DNA of 6,172 nt from Saprospiraceae bacterium (GTDB taxonomy: Bacteria > Bacteroidota > Bacteroidia > Chitinophagales > Saprospiraceae): positions 1-6,172 of the forward strand of contig CANETR010000138.1 in assembly GCA_947441325.1 (NCBI GenBank). The letters run 5' to 3'. The notes below the pieces were generated by a model that was given only the letters and a program-made list of their open reading frames with translations, was not told the DNA's origin and made no database searches. Positions 1-6,172 of the stretch are shown piece by piece; the first letter of the stretch is position 1, and every line of letters begins with the position of its first letter. A program made the position numbers and the translations under genes.

Positions 1-45
1 AAAAACTAGTTTGGTAATATTTATTCTAATTTTAATATATTGAAA

Positions 46-753
46 ATGAAAAACTTAATCAATTTATCCTTGCTTTTATTGTTGATTTTCTCAACACAAT
101 TTTCTGCTTCGGCACAAAAAACCATGTCGGACGGCACAATTACTTATGACATGAAGCTCGAAAAGGACAATCCTATGGCTGGCATGCTCAATGGTACAAA
201 TATGGTGCTTTCTTTCAAAGGTTCGCTCATGAAGACTTCTGTAAATGTTATGGGTGGTATGATGTCTATGAATATTGTAATGGATAATAATGCAAAGAAA
301 GGTGTGATGCTGGTTTCGGCTCCAATGATGGGTAAAAACATGGCTGTTGAGATGACTGAAAAAGATTTTACTGATGCCCAGCAAAAACAAAAAGAAAATC
401 AATCAAGATCGAAAGTTTCTTACAATAAAAAGAATCAGAAGAAAATAGCCGGTTACAAATGTTATCAGGCGACTGCTAAGATTGATGGAATGCCCGACGG
501 TATTATACTTTACCTGACAGATAAAATCAAACCAATGGGACAATCTCAAATTCAAAACCAAATACCTGGTCTAACTGGATTTCCATTAGCTTTCGAAATA
601 AATCAGGCTGGTATGAAAATTCTCTTCGAAGCTTCTAAGGTTGACAAACTAGCTCCTTCTGATAAAGAATTTGACATGTCTATCCCCGAAGGTTTCGATA
701 AAGTAACGATGGAAGAAATCCAGGGTATGGGTGGACTTGGATTTGGAATGTAA
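46..753 (+). CDS. Secreted DUF4412-like protein, Met-rich (paralog 1 of 3)
   Basis: Predicted 235-residue exported protein of unknown function. Residues 1-24 form a signal peptide: Lys at position 2, a Leu-rich core at 8-15, and an Ala-Ser-Ala-Gln end, with likely cleavage before Gln24. The mature part resembles the DUF4412 family of Bacteroidota by recall: a start strand GTITYDM (30-36), a Met-dense beta region at 44-103, GYKCYQA (137-143), GFPLAFEI (178-185) and a C-terminal IPEGFDKVTMEEI (213-225). About 24 of 235 residues are Met, 14 of them within residues 44-103, which is unusual. The single Cys is at 139. The ATG at 46 is preferred to the in-frame TTG at 40 because it is a standard start and gives a normal signal peptide. 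The leader is A/T-rich with no Shine-Dalgarno site. Gene 2 begins 28 bases after the stop, so the two are probably co-transcribed. The biochemical role is unknown; periplasmic or outer-membrane-associated location is inferred from the signal peptide. Confidence 0.85.
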   Translation: MKNLINLSLLLLLIFSTQFSASAQKTMSDGTITYDMKLEKDNPMAGMLNGTNMVLSFKGSLMKTSVNVMGGMMSMNIVMDNNAKKGVMLVSAPMMGKNMAVEMTEKDFTDAQQKQKENQSRSKVSYNKKNQKKIAGYKCYQATAKIDGMPDGIILYLTDKIKPMGQSQIQNQIPGLTGFPLAFEINQAGMKILFEASKVDKLAPSDKEFDMSIPEGFDKVTMEEIQGMGGLGFGM

Positions 754-781
754 TTCTTCCCGAAATAAAATACTTCGCAAT

Positions 782-1507
782 ATGAAAAAATCATTTTTAT
801 CAACACTTCTCTTCCTCTTGATTAGTGTTTTAGGCTATAGTCAATTACTGCCTTCAGCTTCTACAAGCCCCTCAAAACCTTCGGTTTTGAAGAACGGTAC
901 AATTTATTATGTAATGTCTGTAGAAGGAGATGATCCTCAGGCCAAAATGCTCAATAATTCAACTTTTGAATATGCTTTTAGCGGTAAGGACAGTAAATTG
1001 GCCGGATTAGTTATGGGTGGACTGTTTACAGGTAATATGATTGTTGACGGAGCCGCTAACAATGGTCTGGCACTGATGAGTGTTATGGGACAGAGAAAAG
1101 CCATAAAAATGACAGCTGCTGATATTTCAAAAGCTAAATCCTCTGCTTCAAACATGAATGATGTGAAAATTACACCCATTTCAGGTACGCAGAAAGTGGC
1201 AGGTTATACTTGTAAAAAAGTAATGATTACCGACCCGAAAAATCCAAATACGCAAACAGTTGTATATGTATGTAACAACATTGTGCCTGAATCTGGTGGA
1301 ATGGTTGATGAAATGATGAAAAAATTAAATGGATTCCCACTTGGTTTCGAAATAAAAACCAATGGCTCCAAAGTAAAAATTATGGCAAGTGAAGTTTCTA
1401 CCAAATTGCTAAAAAAGGCCGATTTCAAACAAGTAATTCCAGAAGGCTATGAAGAAACTACTATGGAAAAACTCAGAGAACAGTTTGGTGGAACCCTAGG
1501 TGAGTAG
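782..1507 (+). CDS. Secreted DUF4412-like protein (paralog 2 of 3)
   Basis: Predicted 241-residue exported protein, clearly homologous to the preceding gene product. The signal peptide spans about residues 1-20 (Lys2-Lys3, hydrophobic 5-18, GYS before Gln21). Shared landmarks are GTIYYVM (39-45), VMGG (77-80), AGYTCKKV (140-147), GFPLGFEI (184-191) and IPEGYEETTMEKL (219-231), in the same order and spacing as paralog 1. A Ser/Pro-rich linker at 25-35 follows the signal peptide. It has two cysteines, at 144 and 164; Cys144 aligns with Cys139 of paralog 1, and Cys164 is unique and could pair with it in the periplasm. Met content is lower than in paralog 1. A GTG at 731 extends the frame upstream but overlaps paralog 1 and would bury the signal peptide, so the ATG at 782 is chosen. 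It is followed by a terminator hairpin and is probably the last gene of a two-gene operon. Function unknown. Confidence 0.85.
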   Translation: MKKSFLSTLLFLLISVLGYSQLLPSASTSPSKPSVLKNGTIYYVMSVEGDDPQAKMLNNSTFEYAFSGKDSKLAGLVMGGLFTGNMIVDGAANNGLALMSVMGQRKAIKMTAADISKAKSSASNMNDVKITPISGTQKVAGYTCKKVMITDPKNPNTQTVVYVCNNIVPESGGMVDEMMKKLNGFPLGFEIKTNGSKVKIMASEVSTKLLKKADFKQVIPEGYEETTMEKLREQFGGTLGE

Positions 1508-1546
1508 ATTGAGATCTAAAGATTTTTTAAGTTTTTAGGATTGAAA

Positions 1547-1588
1547 TGTCAAAAATGTTTGATTTTATTATACGTTTTTGGCATTTTT
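1547..1588 (+). terminator. Rho-independent terminator after paralog 2
   Basis: The arms TGTCAAAAATGT (1547-1558) and ACGTTTTTGGCA (1572-1583) pair over 12 bp, including two G-U wobbles, around a 13-base loop. The T-run at 1584-1588 continues the stem with AAA at 1544-1546. It lies 40 bases after the stop of paralog 2 and separates it transcriptionally from paralog 3. Confidence 0.7.
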
Positions 1589-1687
1589 ATTTAATTTTAA
1601 TGTTAAGAAATTGTTACTTTAATGTCAATTTAAGATAAAGACATCTTTCTTAGTTTAATTTTATGTGAACTTCGTAAAATAAAAGCC

Positions 1688-2428
1688 ATGTTTAGATTCC
1701 TGTTTTTAACATTATTCTTTGGGCTGCAGTTTAATTATTCAACCTTAAATGCCCAAGATGCTACGCCTAATTTTACAGAGGGATTTATTGTTTATGATGT
1801 AAAACCCTTGCATAATTCAAGTGTCCCAGAATTGTACAGGGAGACTTCACTTACCTTATATATTAAAGACAATCAGGTTAAGCTCGACCTGAAAATGTTG
1901 GCGGGTTTTCTTGAAGTTCAAATTCTTGAAAATGAAAATCAACAAAATATAGCTTTGATAGATTTTCCATTATTGTCTGAAAAGTCAAATATCACAATAG
2001 GAAAAAACGATGAAATTTTTTCTGGATTTTTCTTTCCGTCAAATGTAAACATGTCTCCTCAAAAAAATATTGAGATTGAAATTTTCAATAAGGATAAGAC
2101 TGCAATTTTGGGAAAATCTGGATACAAGGCTATTGTGCCTGTAAAAGGCAGCAAATCTAAAGCATCGATGTATCTGTCTAACAAGATAATAATTGATACG
2201 CCACAGTTCATGGAAAATTATCTGGGAGAGCTTCCAGGTTTGCCGCTCAACGCAGAAATTACTATTCTTGGTGAAAGAGTTAGCTTAACAGCAAAAGAAA
2301 TTCGAAAAACAAAAATCAGTGACAAGGTATTTGAAGTGCCAGCAGATTACAAAGAAAAATCTCTTCAAAATTTTCGAAGTGAATTAGATGAATTCTTTAG
2401 AGAGAGCGATTTGGGGACTGGTTTATAG
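1688..2428 (+). CDS. Secreted DUF4412-like protein, diverged (paralog 3 of 3)
   Basis: Predicted 246-residue exported protein. The signal peptide covers about residues 1-22 (Arg3, Phe/Leu-rich core, Leu-Asn-Ala before Gln23). It keeps the order of landmarks of the two upstream paralogs in weaker form: GFIVYDV (32-38), SGYKAIV (144-150), LPGLPLNAEI (182-191) and VPADYKEKSLQNF (217-229). The conserved Cys is replaced by Ala at 148, the MGG segment is gone, and Met is no longer enriched. The mature protein has no Cys. The C-terminus adds an acidic helix-like tail (about 228-241). The start is the first ATG and gives a good signal peptide; the leader is A-rich without a Shine-Dalgarno site. It lies 180 bases past paralog 2 and a terminator, so it probably has its own promoter, which I could not identify. 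It converges with the bL31 gene. Homology to the others is inferred from pattern and position; function unknown. Confidence 0.8.
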   Translation: MFRFLFLTLFFGLQFNYSTLNAQDATPNFTEGFIVYDVKPLHNSSVPELYRETSLTLYIKDNQVKLDLKMLAGFLEVQILENENQQNIALIDFPLLSEKSNITIGKNDEIFSGFFFPSNVNMSPQKNIEIEIFNKDKTAILGKSGYKAIVPVKGSKSKASMYLSNKIIIDTPQFMENYLGELPGLPLNAEITILGERVSLTAKEIRKTKISDKVFEVPADYKEKSLQNFRSELDEFFRESDLGTGL

Positions 2429-2487
2429 CTTTATTGTTTTTCGTGCCTTAGTGCTACTCGAAAGCTTTATTTCGTTTAATATAGTAT

Positions 2488-2527
2488 AAAAAAAAACTTC
2501 GCAATTTTTGATTGCGAAGTTTTTTTT
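2488..2527. terminator. Bidirectional terminator between paralog 3 and the bL31 gene
   Basis: A perfect 10 bp stem, ACTTCGCAAT (2496-2505) with ATTGCGAAGT (2511-2520), has a 5-base loop. An A-run (2488-2495) precedes it and a T-run (2521-2527) follows it, so it reads as an intrinsic terminator on both strands. It sits 60-100 bases after the stop of paralog 3 and about 22 bases after the stop of the minus-strand bL31 gene, as expected for convergent genes. Confidence 0.9.
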
Positions 2528-2549
2528 GTATTCTATATTAGCAAAGATA

Positions 2550-2804
2550 TTACTTTGCAAATTTTGCAAATTTCTTGTTGAATTTATCGATACGACCAGC
2601 TGTGTCAACAAAAGCCATTTTACCTGTAAAGAAAGGATGTGAGGCACTTGAAATCTCTAACTTAACAAGTGGATATTCATTACCGTCTTCCCAAACAACA
2701 TTTTCTTTGCTGGGTGCAGTAGATTTTGATAAAAAGCTGTAATCAGTAGAAATGTCTTTGAAAACTACTGCGCGATACGCTGACGGATGGATGTCTTTTT
2801 TCAT
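2550..2804 (-). CDS. rpmE2: 50S ribosomal protein bL31, type B (zinc-independent)
   Basis: An 84-residue protein with the full bL31 type B signature: MKKDIHP at the start, YRAVVFKD (10-17), the conserved WEDGNEYPL (38-46), [15 protein letters not shown] (48-62), and [10 protein letters not shown] (66-75) at the C-terminal end. It has no cysteines, so the Zn-binding cluster of type A bL31 is absent. In the family, bL31 bridges the 50S and 30S subunits near the central protuberance. The length of 84 is normal for type B. The ATG at 2804 matches the family N-terminus; the base stretch AAGG lies 3 bases upstream, so the Shine-Dalgarno contact is weak. The gene is apparently monocistronic, with a promoter-like element about 75 bases upstream and its own terminator. 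Nothing in the sequence shows a Zur-type operator. Confidence 0.97.
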   Translation of the reverse strand: MKKDIHPSAYRAVVFKDISTDYSFLSKSTAPSKENVVWEDGNEYPLVKLEISSASHPFFTGKMAFVDTAGRIDKFNKKFAKFAK

Positions 2805-2878
2805 GACCTTGAAAATTGTTATATCAATTAAAATTTATTCTATCGGGACAGATTAATAAGAAATCTGACAATTGGAGT

Positions 2879-2887
2879 GCAAATGTA
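2879..2887 (-). promoter_or_regulatory. Candidate Bacteroidota-type -7 promoter element for the bL31 gene
   Basis: Read on the minus strand this is TACATTTGC, an exact match to the Bacteroidota -7 consensus TAnnTTTG. It lies 75 bases upstream of the bL31 start, giving a leader of about 70 bases. The expected TTG near -33 is not well matched (TTA is present at about the right spacing), so the call rests mainly on the -7 box. Confidence 0.45.
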
Positions 2888-2985
2888 GTAAATAAAGTTT
2901 GATTTGTTAATAAAATTAAAAAAATCTTTTGAACTATAATTAAACTAAAGCTAAAGCACCTAAATATAAAATGTTCACTCATGTT

Positions 2986-3009
2986 AAAGCCATTTCTATG
3001 TTAGGCTTT
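2986..3009 (-). terminator. Weak hairpin after the response regulator gene
   Basis: AAAGCC (2986-2991) and GGCTTT (3004-3009) form a 6 bp stem with a 12-base loop, just past the stop of the minus-strand regulator. On that strand no real T-run follows the hairpin, so it is only a possible terminator. It could equally be a chance inverted repeat. Confidence 0.25.
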
Positions 3010-3015
3010 TTGTCA

Positions 3016-3723
3016 TTAAAGTCTCTTCTGATTGATCACATTCAACAATTCGTCTTTGTAATTTTTTCCTATTGGAATTTTCTTTTTGTTTACAAGCACC
3101 GAATTAGCCTCCAACAATTCTATTAGTTTCAAATTGACAATATAAGAGCGATGTACCCTGATAAAAATATCGGAGGGGAGTTTTTCTTCCAAAGATTTCA
3201 TAGTCTGTAGGGTAACAATCCTACCCGTAGGCGTATGAAGCATTACATAATCTTTGAGGCCTTCCACATAAAATATGTCTTCGAAGCGAACCTTGATCAA
3301 TTTTTTATCGGCCTTGACAAAGATATAATCGGGCTCATCCTCAGAAACTAAAGTTGTTTTATTTTCTTTTTTAGTGTGAATTTCTAAAAACTTTTGGACT
3401 GCCTTCGAAAATCTTTCCAGTGAAAATGGTTTCAGCAGATAATCAACCGCATTCAATTCAAAACCTTCAACTGCAAAATTTGAAAAGGCTGTTGTAAATA
3501 TCACCTTAGGTGGATTTTTTAGGCTTTTCAAAAAATCTATCCCCGAAATTTGAGGCATTTGAATGTCTAAAAACATAAGGTCAATCTCAGCACTTTCCAA
3601 TGCTTCGAAGGCCTCTACGGCATTGGAACATTTGGCTTTTAGCTTTAATTCCGGAAAATGCGAAAGGTAAGTTTCAATGACTTCTATGGCCAGCGGCTCG
3701 TCATCAACAATAATTACGTTCAT
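3016..3723 (-). CDS. LytTR-family response regulator
   Basis: A 235-residue two-component response regulator. The receiver domain (about 1-118) shows the acidic pair Asp7-Asp8, the phosphoacceptor Asp53 in FLDIQMP (51-57), Thr78 in the TTAF segment, and Lys98 in LLKPF (96-100), so all key residues are intact. A short linker (119-132) leads to a LytTR DNA-binding domain (about 133-232), with FVKADKKLIKV (135-145), EDIFYVEGLKDYV (148-160), the characteristic RVHRSYIVN (189-197) and IPIGKNYKDEL (216-226). The length is normal for the LytR/AlgR class. It is the second gene of the operon: its ATG overlaps the stop of the kinase gene by four bases (ATGA), implying translational coupling and that the kinase is its partner. 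Family members bind direct repeats near promoters through the LytTR beta-fold. The target genes are unknown; the divergent 4958 gene is a candidate only by position. Confidence 0.95.
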   Translation of the reverse strand: MNVIIVDDEPLAIEVIETYLSHFPELKLKAKCSNAVEAFEALESAEIDLMFLDIQMPQISGIDFLKSLKNPPKVIFTTAFSNFAVEGFELNAVDYLLKPFSLERFSKAVQKFLEIHTKKENKTTLVSEDEPDYIFVKADKKLIKVRFEDIFYVEGLKDYVMLHTPTGRIVTLQTMKSLEEKLPSDIFIRVHRSYIVNLKLIELLEANSVLVNKKKIPIGKNYKDELLNVINQKRL

Positions 3724-4790
3724 ACTTTATTTGAATTTTCTTTGAGGGATAAATGAAGGCTAACAACAAATTTGTCCTCAGTTTCATTAATCTTTAAGGT
3801 ATAATTTTGCCCAAAAATCAGTTCCAGTCTTCTTTTTACATTATTCAGCCCAATCCCGCCTTTGTAATATCTTTCATCTTTTATTTCATCGCTTTTACTG
3901 TTTTCGATTTCGAAATCCAGCATCTTATTCTTTATGTTAAGTTTTACATTGACATAACCCATTTGTATGCTGTTGCTCAAACCATGTTTGAAGGCATTTT
4001 CCAAAAAAGGAATAAAAATAAGCGGCGGAATAAAATAATTGGAGCTATCTTCTTCTTCATAACTGAAACTAATTGCTGCTTTCTCGCCATATCTTATTTT
4101 TTCCAGTTCCAGGTAATTTTTGATCGAAGCAATTTCTTTCTCCAATTCCACCAGCTTTTCATTGCTTTCATACAACATATAACGCATCATATCCGAGAGA
4201 CGTAGCACAATTTCAGGTGCTTTATCCGATTTTTTTAAGGTCAGCGCATAAAGAGAATTCAATGTATTGAATAAAAAATGCGGATTGATTTGAGATTTTA
4301 AAAAACTGAGTTCCGATTGCAAGTTTTTATTCTCAAGCGCACTTTTAGTTCGTTCTTGCAAAAGCCATTCCTTTATAATTTTTAAAATGGTACTAAAAAA
4401 CGCTGCAAATAAAGCATATATATATTGTATGTACTGATTTTGGATGAGATAGGTCCTTGCTTCTTCAAAACCGGCCAGGTTCCAATAAGTACATATCAAC
4501 TCCAGGGGACTTATAACCAATGCAGATAAAGCCAAGGCTAAGAAGTAAGTAAAAAATCGCTTTTTTGATAAAAATTTAGGGATTAAAAAATACAGATTGA
4601 AATAAATCAGTACAGCTAAAAAAGTGCTGTTGATTAGTACATTTCCCAGACTGAGATAGAAAATTCCACTGCTGCTGTAGTTGATAAACAGCATAGATAG
4701 TATATAGAAAAGCCAGATAAGACTGTGGTAAACAGGCTTTGATAAATAAAAGTTATAACTTGCAATGTTTTTTTTATCGTCTTTTGTCAT
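3720..4790 (-). CDS. LytS/YehU-type membrane sensor histidine kinase
   Basis: A 356-residue sensor kinase with the His_kinase domain of the LytS/YehU class. The N-terminal half has four likely membrane helices (about 22-38, 44-71, 80-101, 117-138) and almost no extracytoplasmic domain, so it may sense a membrane or small-ligand signal. A coiled-coil-like stretch at about 142-166 leads to the phosphoacceptor motif INPHFLFNTLN (168-178), with His171 as the expected phosphorylation site. The ATP-binding region has PFLENAFKHG (261-270, with Asn265) and a glycine-rich GGIGLNNVKRRL (311-322). All catalytic landmarks are present and the length is typical of Bacteroidota members. The ATG at 4790 is the first in the frame; it has no Shine-Dalgarno site. 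The gene is first in an operon with the overlapping LytTR regulator and should autophosphorylate and pass the phosphate to its Asp53. The signal is unknown. The promoter probably lies in the 167-base divergent gap at 4791-4957. Confidence 0.95.
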   Translation of the reverse strand: MTKDDKKNIASYNFYLSKPVYHSLIWLFYILSMLFINYSSSGIFYLSLGNVLINSTFLAVLIYFNLYFLIPKFLSKKRFFTYFLALALSALVISPLELICTYWNLAGFEEARTYLIQNQYIQYIYALFAAFFSTILKIIKEWLLQERTKSALENKNLQSELSFLKSQINPHFLFNTLNSLYALTLKKSDKAPEIVLRLSDMMRYMLYESNEKLVELEKEIASIKNYLELEKIRYGEKAAISFSYEEEDSSNYFIPPLIFIPFLENAFKHGLSNSIQMGYVNVKLNIKNKMLDFEIENSKSDEIKDERYYKGGIGLNNVKRRLELIFGQNYTLKINETEDKFVVSLHLSLKENSNKV

Positions 4791-4957
4791 CTAGCAAAGG
4801 GCATCATATAAAACTCTAAGATAGTCTTTGAACACTTAAAGAAAAAAAGTCATCGACAAAATAGTAAAAACAATTGCCCAAGTCTTGAATTTCTGAAGAA
4901 TTATTCTTTTTTTTGTTTTGATAATTTTAAACCAAAATACCAAAAAACTAAAAAATT

Positions 4958-5272
4958 ATGGGAACATTTAATGGCGGGGTAAAAGGAGTGAGAATTACAA
5001 GCACCTCAAGCACTAACAATTATTTAATTATTGTTGAAATTGAAGATACAGCGCATGACGTTGCTAAGGTAGAGGTAGATCTGCAGGTTACTTCAGATCC
5101 TAATCCAGTTGATTGTGACAAACATTCAGATAATGCTGGAGTATGTACTTACAAGGGATATTCTGAAACTAAGAATCCAATCTGCGGACCAACACATGAA
5201 GTGATTGTTAAATTATATGACAAGGACAATAACCCTATATTGTCTGAGACTCACCCAGCAACTGTAGGCTAG
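4958..5272 (+). CDS. Unrecognised 104-residue protein with three cysteines
   Basis: I do not recognise this protein. It has 104 residues, no signal peptide and no membrane segment, so it is probably cytoplasmic unless exported by another route. Alternating hydrophobic patterns at 22-29 (YLIIVEIE), 37-45 (KVEVDLQVT) and 81-87 (EVIVKLY) suggest an all-beta, possibly Ig-like or transthyretin-like sandwich; this is inference. A polar middle segment (46-80) contains all three cysteines, at 53, 63 and 76, together with His56 and His80, which could bind metal. The ATG at 4958 follows an A-rich leader typical of the phylum, and codon periodicity and a clean stop support it as real. It is divergent from the kinase gene, followed by a strong hairpin terminator and then a TPR gene on the same strand 67 bases after its stop. 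The linkage suggests co-expression with the TPR protein, but no function can be assigned. Confidence 0.75.
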   Translation: MGTFNGGVKGVRITSTSSTNNYLIIVEIEDTAHDVAKVEVDLQVTSDPNPVDCDKHSDNAGVCTYKGYSETKNPICGPTHEVIVKLYDKDNNPILSETHPATVG

Positions 5273-5303
5273 ATTTTTTAATATAAAAGTTTTTAAAAAG
5301 CAT

Positions 5304-5332
5304 GGCAATGCTGTTATGGCATTGCCTTTTTT
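5304..5332 (+). terminator. Terminator-like hairpin between the 104-residue gene and the TPR gene
   Basis: GGCAATGC (5304-5311) pairs perfectly with GCATTGCC (5319-5326) around a 7-base loop and is followed by a run of T (5327-5332). This is a standard intrinsic terminator 31 bases after the stop of the small gene. It ends only about 8 bases before the ATG of the next gene, leaving no room for a separate promoter between them. Confidence 0.85.
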
Positions 5333-5339
5333 ATTATTT

Positions 5340-6172
5340 ATGTTTGTTAGAATAATATTTGCATTTCTTTTAGTTCTTGCTAGTTTTTTTTTATTTATTT
5401 CTTTTCAGAATTCTAGTAAAAATACCGCAGTAGATGCGCTAAAAGATAAGGCCTTGGAATTTGAGTCAAATCAACAGTTTGACTCAGCGGCTTTTTATTT
5501 TGCTAAGGCCAGAGCCTTGGCCGATAAAAGCAATGTAAAGGAATCTAGGCAAGCTGTTCTCGAAGCTGAAATTAATTTTTGGGTAAATCGTAGCGACAAG
5601 AAATTGAATGAGGTTATAAGCCAGTTGCACTTACTTTGGGCTGTTTACAATATAGATGCGAAATTTAGAATCAATTATTACGATGCAAAATCAATATTAT
5701 TTCTTAAAAATGCCGTTCCGGATTCATTCGATTATTTCTTTGATAAAACGCTAGCTGAGTTAAAAATAAATAAGAATACGGAATATGAAATTACTTATTA
5801 TTCCCTGATTGCCCAGCTATTTATGGCCAATGATGATTTATTTGGGGCAAAAAAATATGTAGTACTTGCCGAAAATTGCATTAGGGAAAATTCTCCAAAA
5901 AATAAAAATGAATTAAGCGCTTATTTTTTTGTAGCAACGGAATTTTATTTAAAATATGGCGATTGTGAAAAGGCACTGAAAGCAACATTAAATTCCTATG
6001 AAATTGTAAAGTCAGTAAGTCCAGATGACAAAATTGAAATATCAAATATCCTCAATAATCTGGGAGTTATCTATGAGTGCCTGGAAGATTCTGAAAATGC
6101 AGAAAAATATTATGATGAAAGCTTAAAACTTATTTTAAAATTTGATCAAAATTCTGGTATTGCTATTACATA
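5340..6172 (+). CDS. TPR-repeat protein, 5' part only (runs off the window)
   Basis: An open frame without a stop continues past the window end; 277 residues are visible. Residues 1-22 are strongly hydrophobic after Arg4 and act as a signal peptide or membrane anchor, so the rest is probably outside the cytoplasm. The remainder is almost all helical. A TPR-like helix pair lies at about 34-63, further helical-repeat pairs at about 150-181 and 192-226, and a canonical TPR at 234-268 with the expected NNLG, Tyr, Ala and Tyr-Tyr positions (NNLGVIYE at 239-246, ENAEKYYDESL at 252-262). The C-terminal domain is missing. In Bacteroidota such proteins often end in a histidine kinase, a LuxR-type HTH or a CHAT protease, so the output is open. 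The ATG at 5340 starts the hydrophobic segment directly; no later in-frame ATG occurs until codon 162. It follows the small 104-residue gene, with a terminator-like hairpin in between. Confidence 0.8.
   Translation, partial: MFVRIIFAFLLVLASFFLFISFQNSSKNTAVDALKDKALEFESNQQFDSAAFYFAKARALADKSNVKESRQAVLEAEINFWVNRSDKKLNEVISQLHLLWAVYNIDAKFRINYYDAKSILFLKNAVPDSFDYFFDKTLAELKINKNTEYEITYYSLIAQLFMANDDLFGAKKYVVLAENCIRENSPKNKNELSAYFFVATEFYLKYGDCEKALKATLNSYEIVKSVSPDDKIEISNILNNLGVIYECLEDSENAEKYYDESLKLILKFDQNSGIAIT

Noticed and set aside
40..45. TTG at 40 as an earlier start for paralog 1
   Set aside because: It adds only two residues, and the ATG at 46 is a standard start that gives a normal signal peptide.
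91..402. Minus-strand open frames across paralog 1
   Set aside because: They are antisense to a well-supported gene; the His/Ile-rich translations reflect the reversed Met codons of the sense strand.
731..781. GTG at 731 as an earlier start for paralog 2
   Set aside because: It overlaps the end of paralog 1 and would place 17 polar residues before a clear signal peptide that begins at the ATG at 782.
2459..2474. Small hairpin CGAAA/TTTCG just after paralog 3
   Set aside because: Only a 5 bp stem with no T-run; the strong terminator at 2488-2527 explains the region.
2423..2647. Minus-strand 74-codon frame overlapping the end of the bL31 gene
   Set aside because: It is out of frame with bL31, crosses the shared terminator and has no recognisable content.
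3807..4205. Plus-strand 132-codon open frame inside the kinase gene
   Set aside because: It lies antisense to the conserved kinase domain, has a low-complexity Phe/Ile-rich translation and shows no recognisable family. It is a shadow of the real gene.
4857..4881. Possible kinase promoter (minus strand TATTTTG with TTG upstream)
   Set aside because: The -7 box has one spacer base too few and the 15-base gap to TTG is short, so it is too weak to annotate.
5339..5346. TATGTTTG, a perfect TAnnTTTG match over the TPR start codon
   Set aside because: A promoter here would start transcription after the ATG, and no in-frame ATG follows until codon 162. TTG at 5322 is also too close to act as a -33 element. 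Probably chance in AT-rich DNA.

Overview
The window looks like ordinary chromosomal DNA from an AT-rich member of the Bacteroidota. The evidence is: signal peptides ending in Ala-Gln or Ser-Gln, A-rich leaders without clear Shine-Dalgarno sites, a TAnnTTTG-type promoter element, a LytS-like kinase with a LytTR regulator, a type B ribosomal protein bL31, and secreted DUF4412-like proteins. I cannot place it more finely from sequence alone.

Left part (46-2428, plus strand): three tandem, diverged paralogs of a secreted, roughly 240-residue DUF4412-like family. The first two are 28 bases apart and probably form an operon. It ends at a 12 bp wobble-containing terminator hairpin (1547-1583). The third copy follows after 180 bases and has lost several features of the first two. 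It converges on a minus-strand gene for zinc-independent ribosomal protein bL31 (2550-2804). Both share a perfect bidirectional terminator (2488-2527).

Middle (3016-4790, minus strand): a membrane histidine kinase of the LytS/YehU type and its LytTR response regulator, overlapping by 4 bases (ATGA), form a classic two-gene signalling operon.

Right part (4958-6172, plus strand): divergent from the kinase is a 104-residue protein with three cysteines that I do not recognise. It has no signal peptide and looks beta-rich. After a strong terminator-like hairpin comes the 5' end of a TPR protein with an N-terminal hydrophobic segment, which runs off the window end. Its C-terminal output domain is not visible. 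This pair is the least explained part of the window. No RNA genes, mobile elements, CRISPR arrays or long repeats were seen, and no gene-free stretch exceeds 300 bases.
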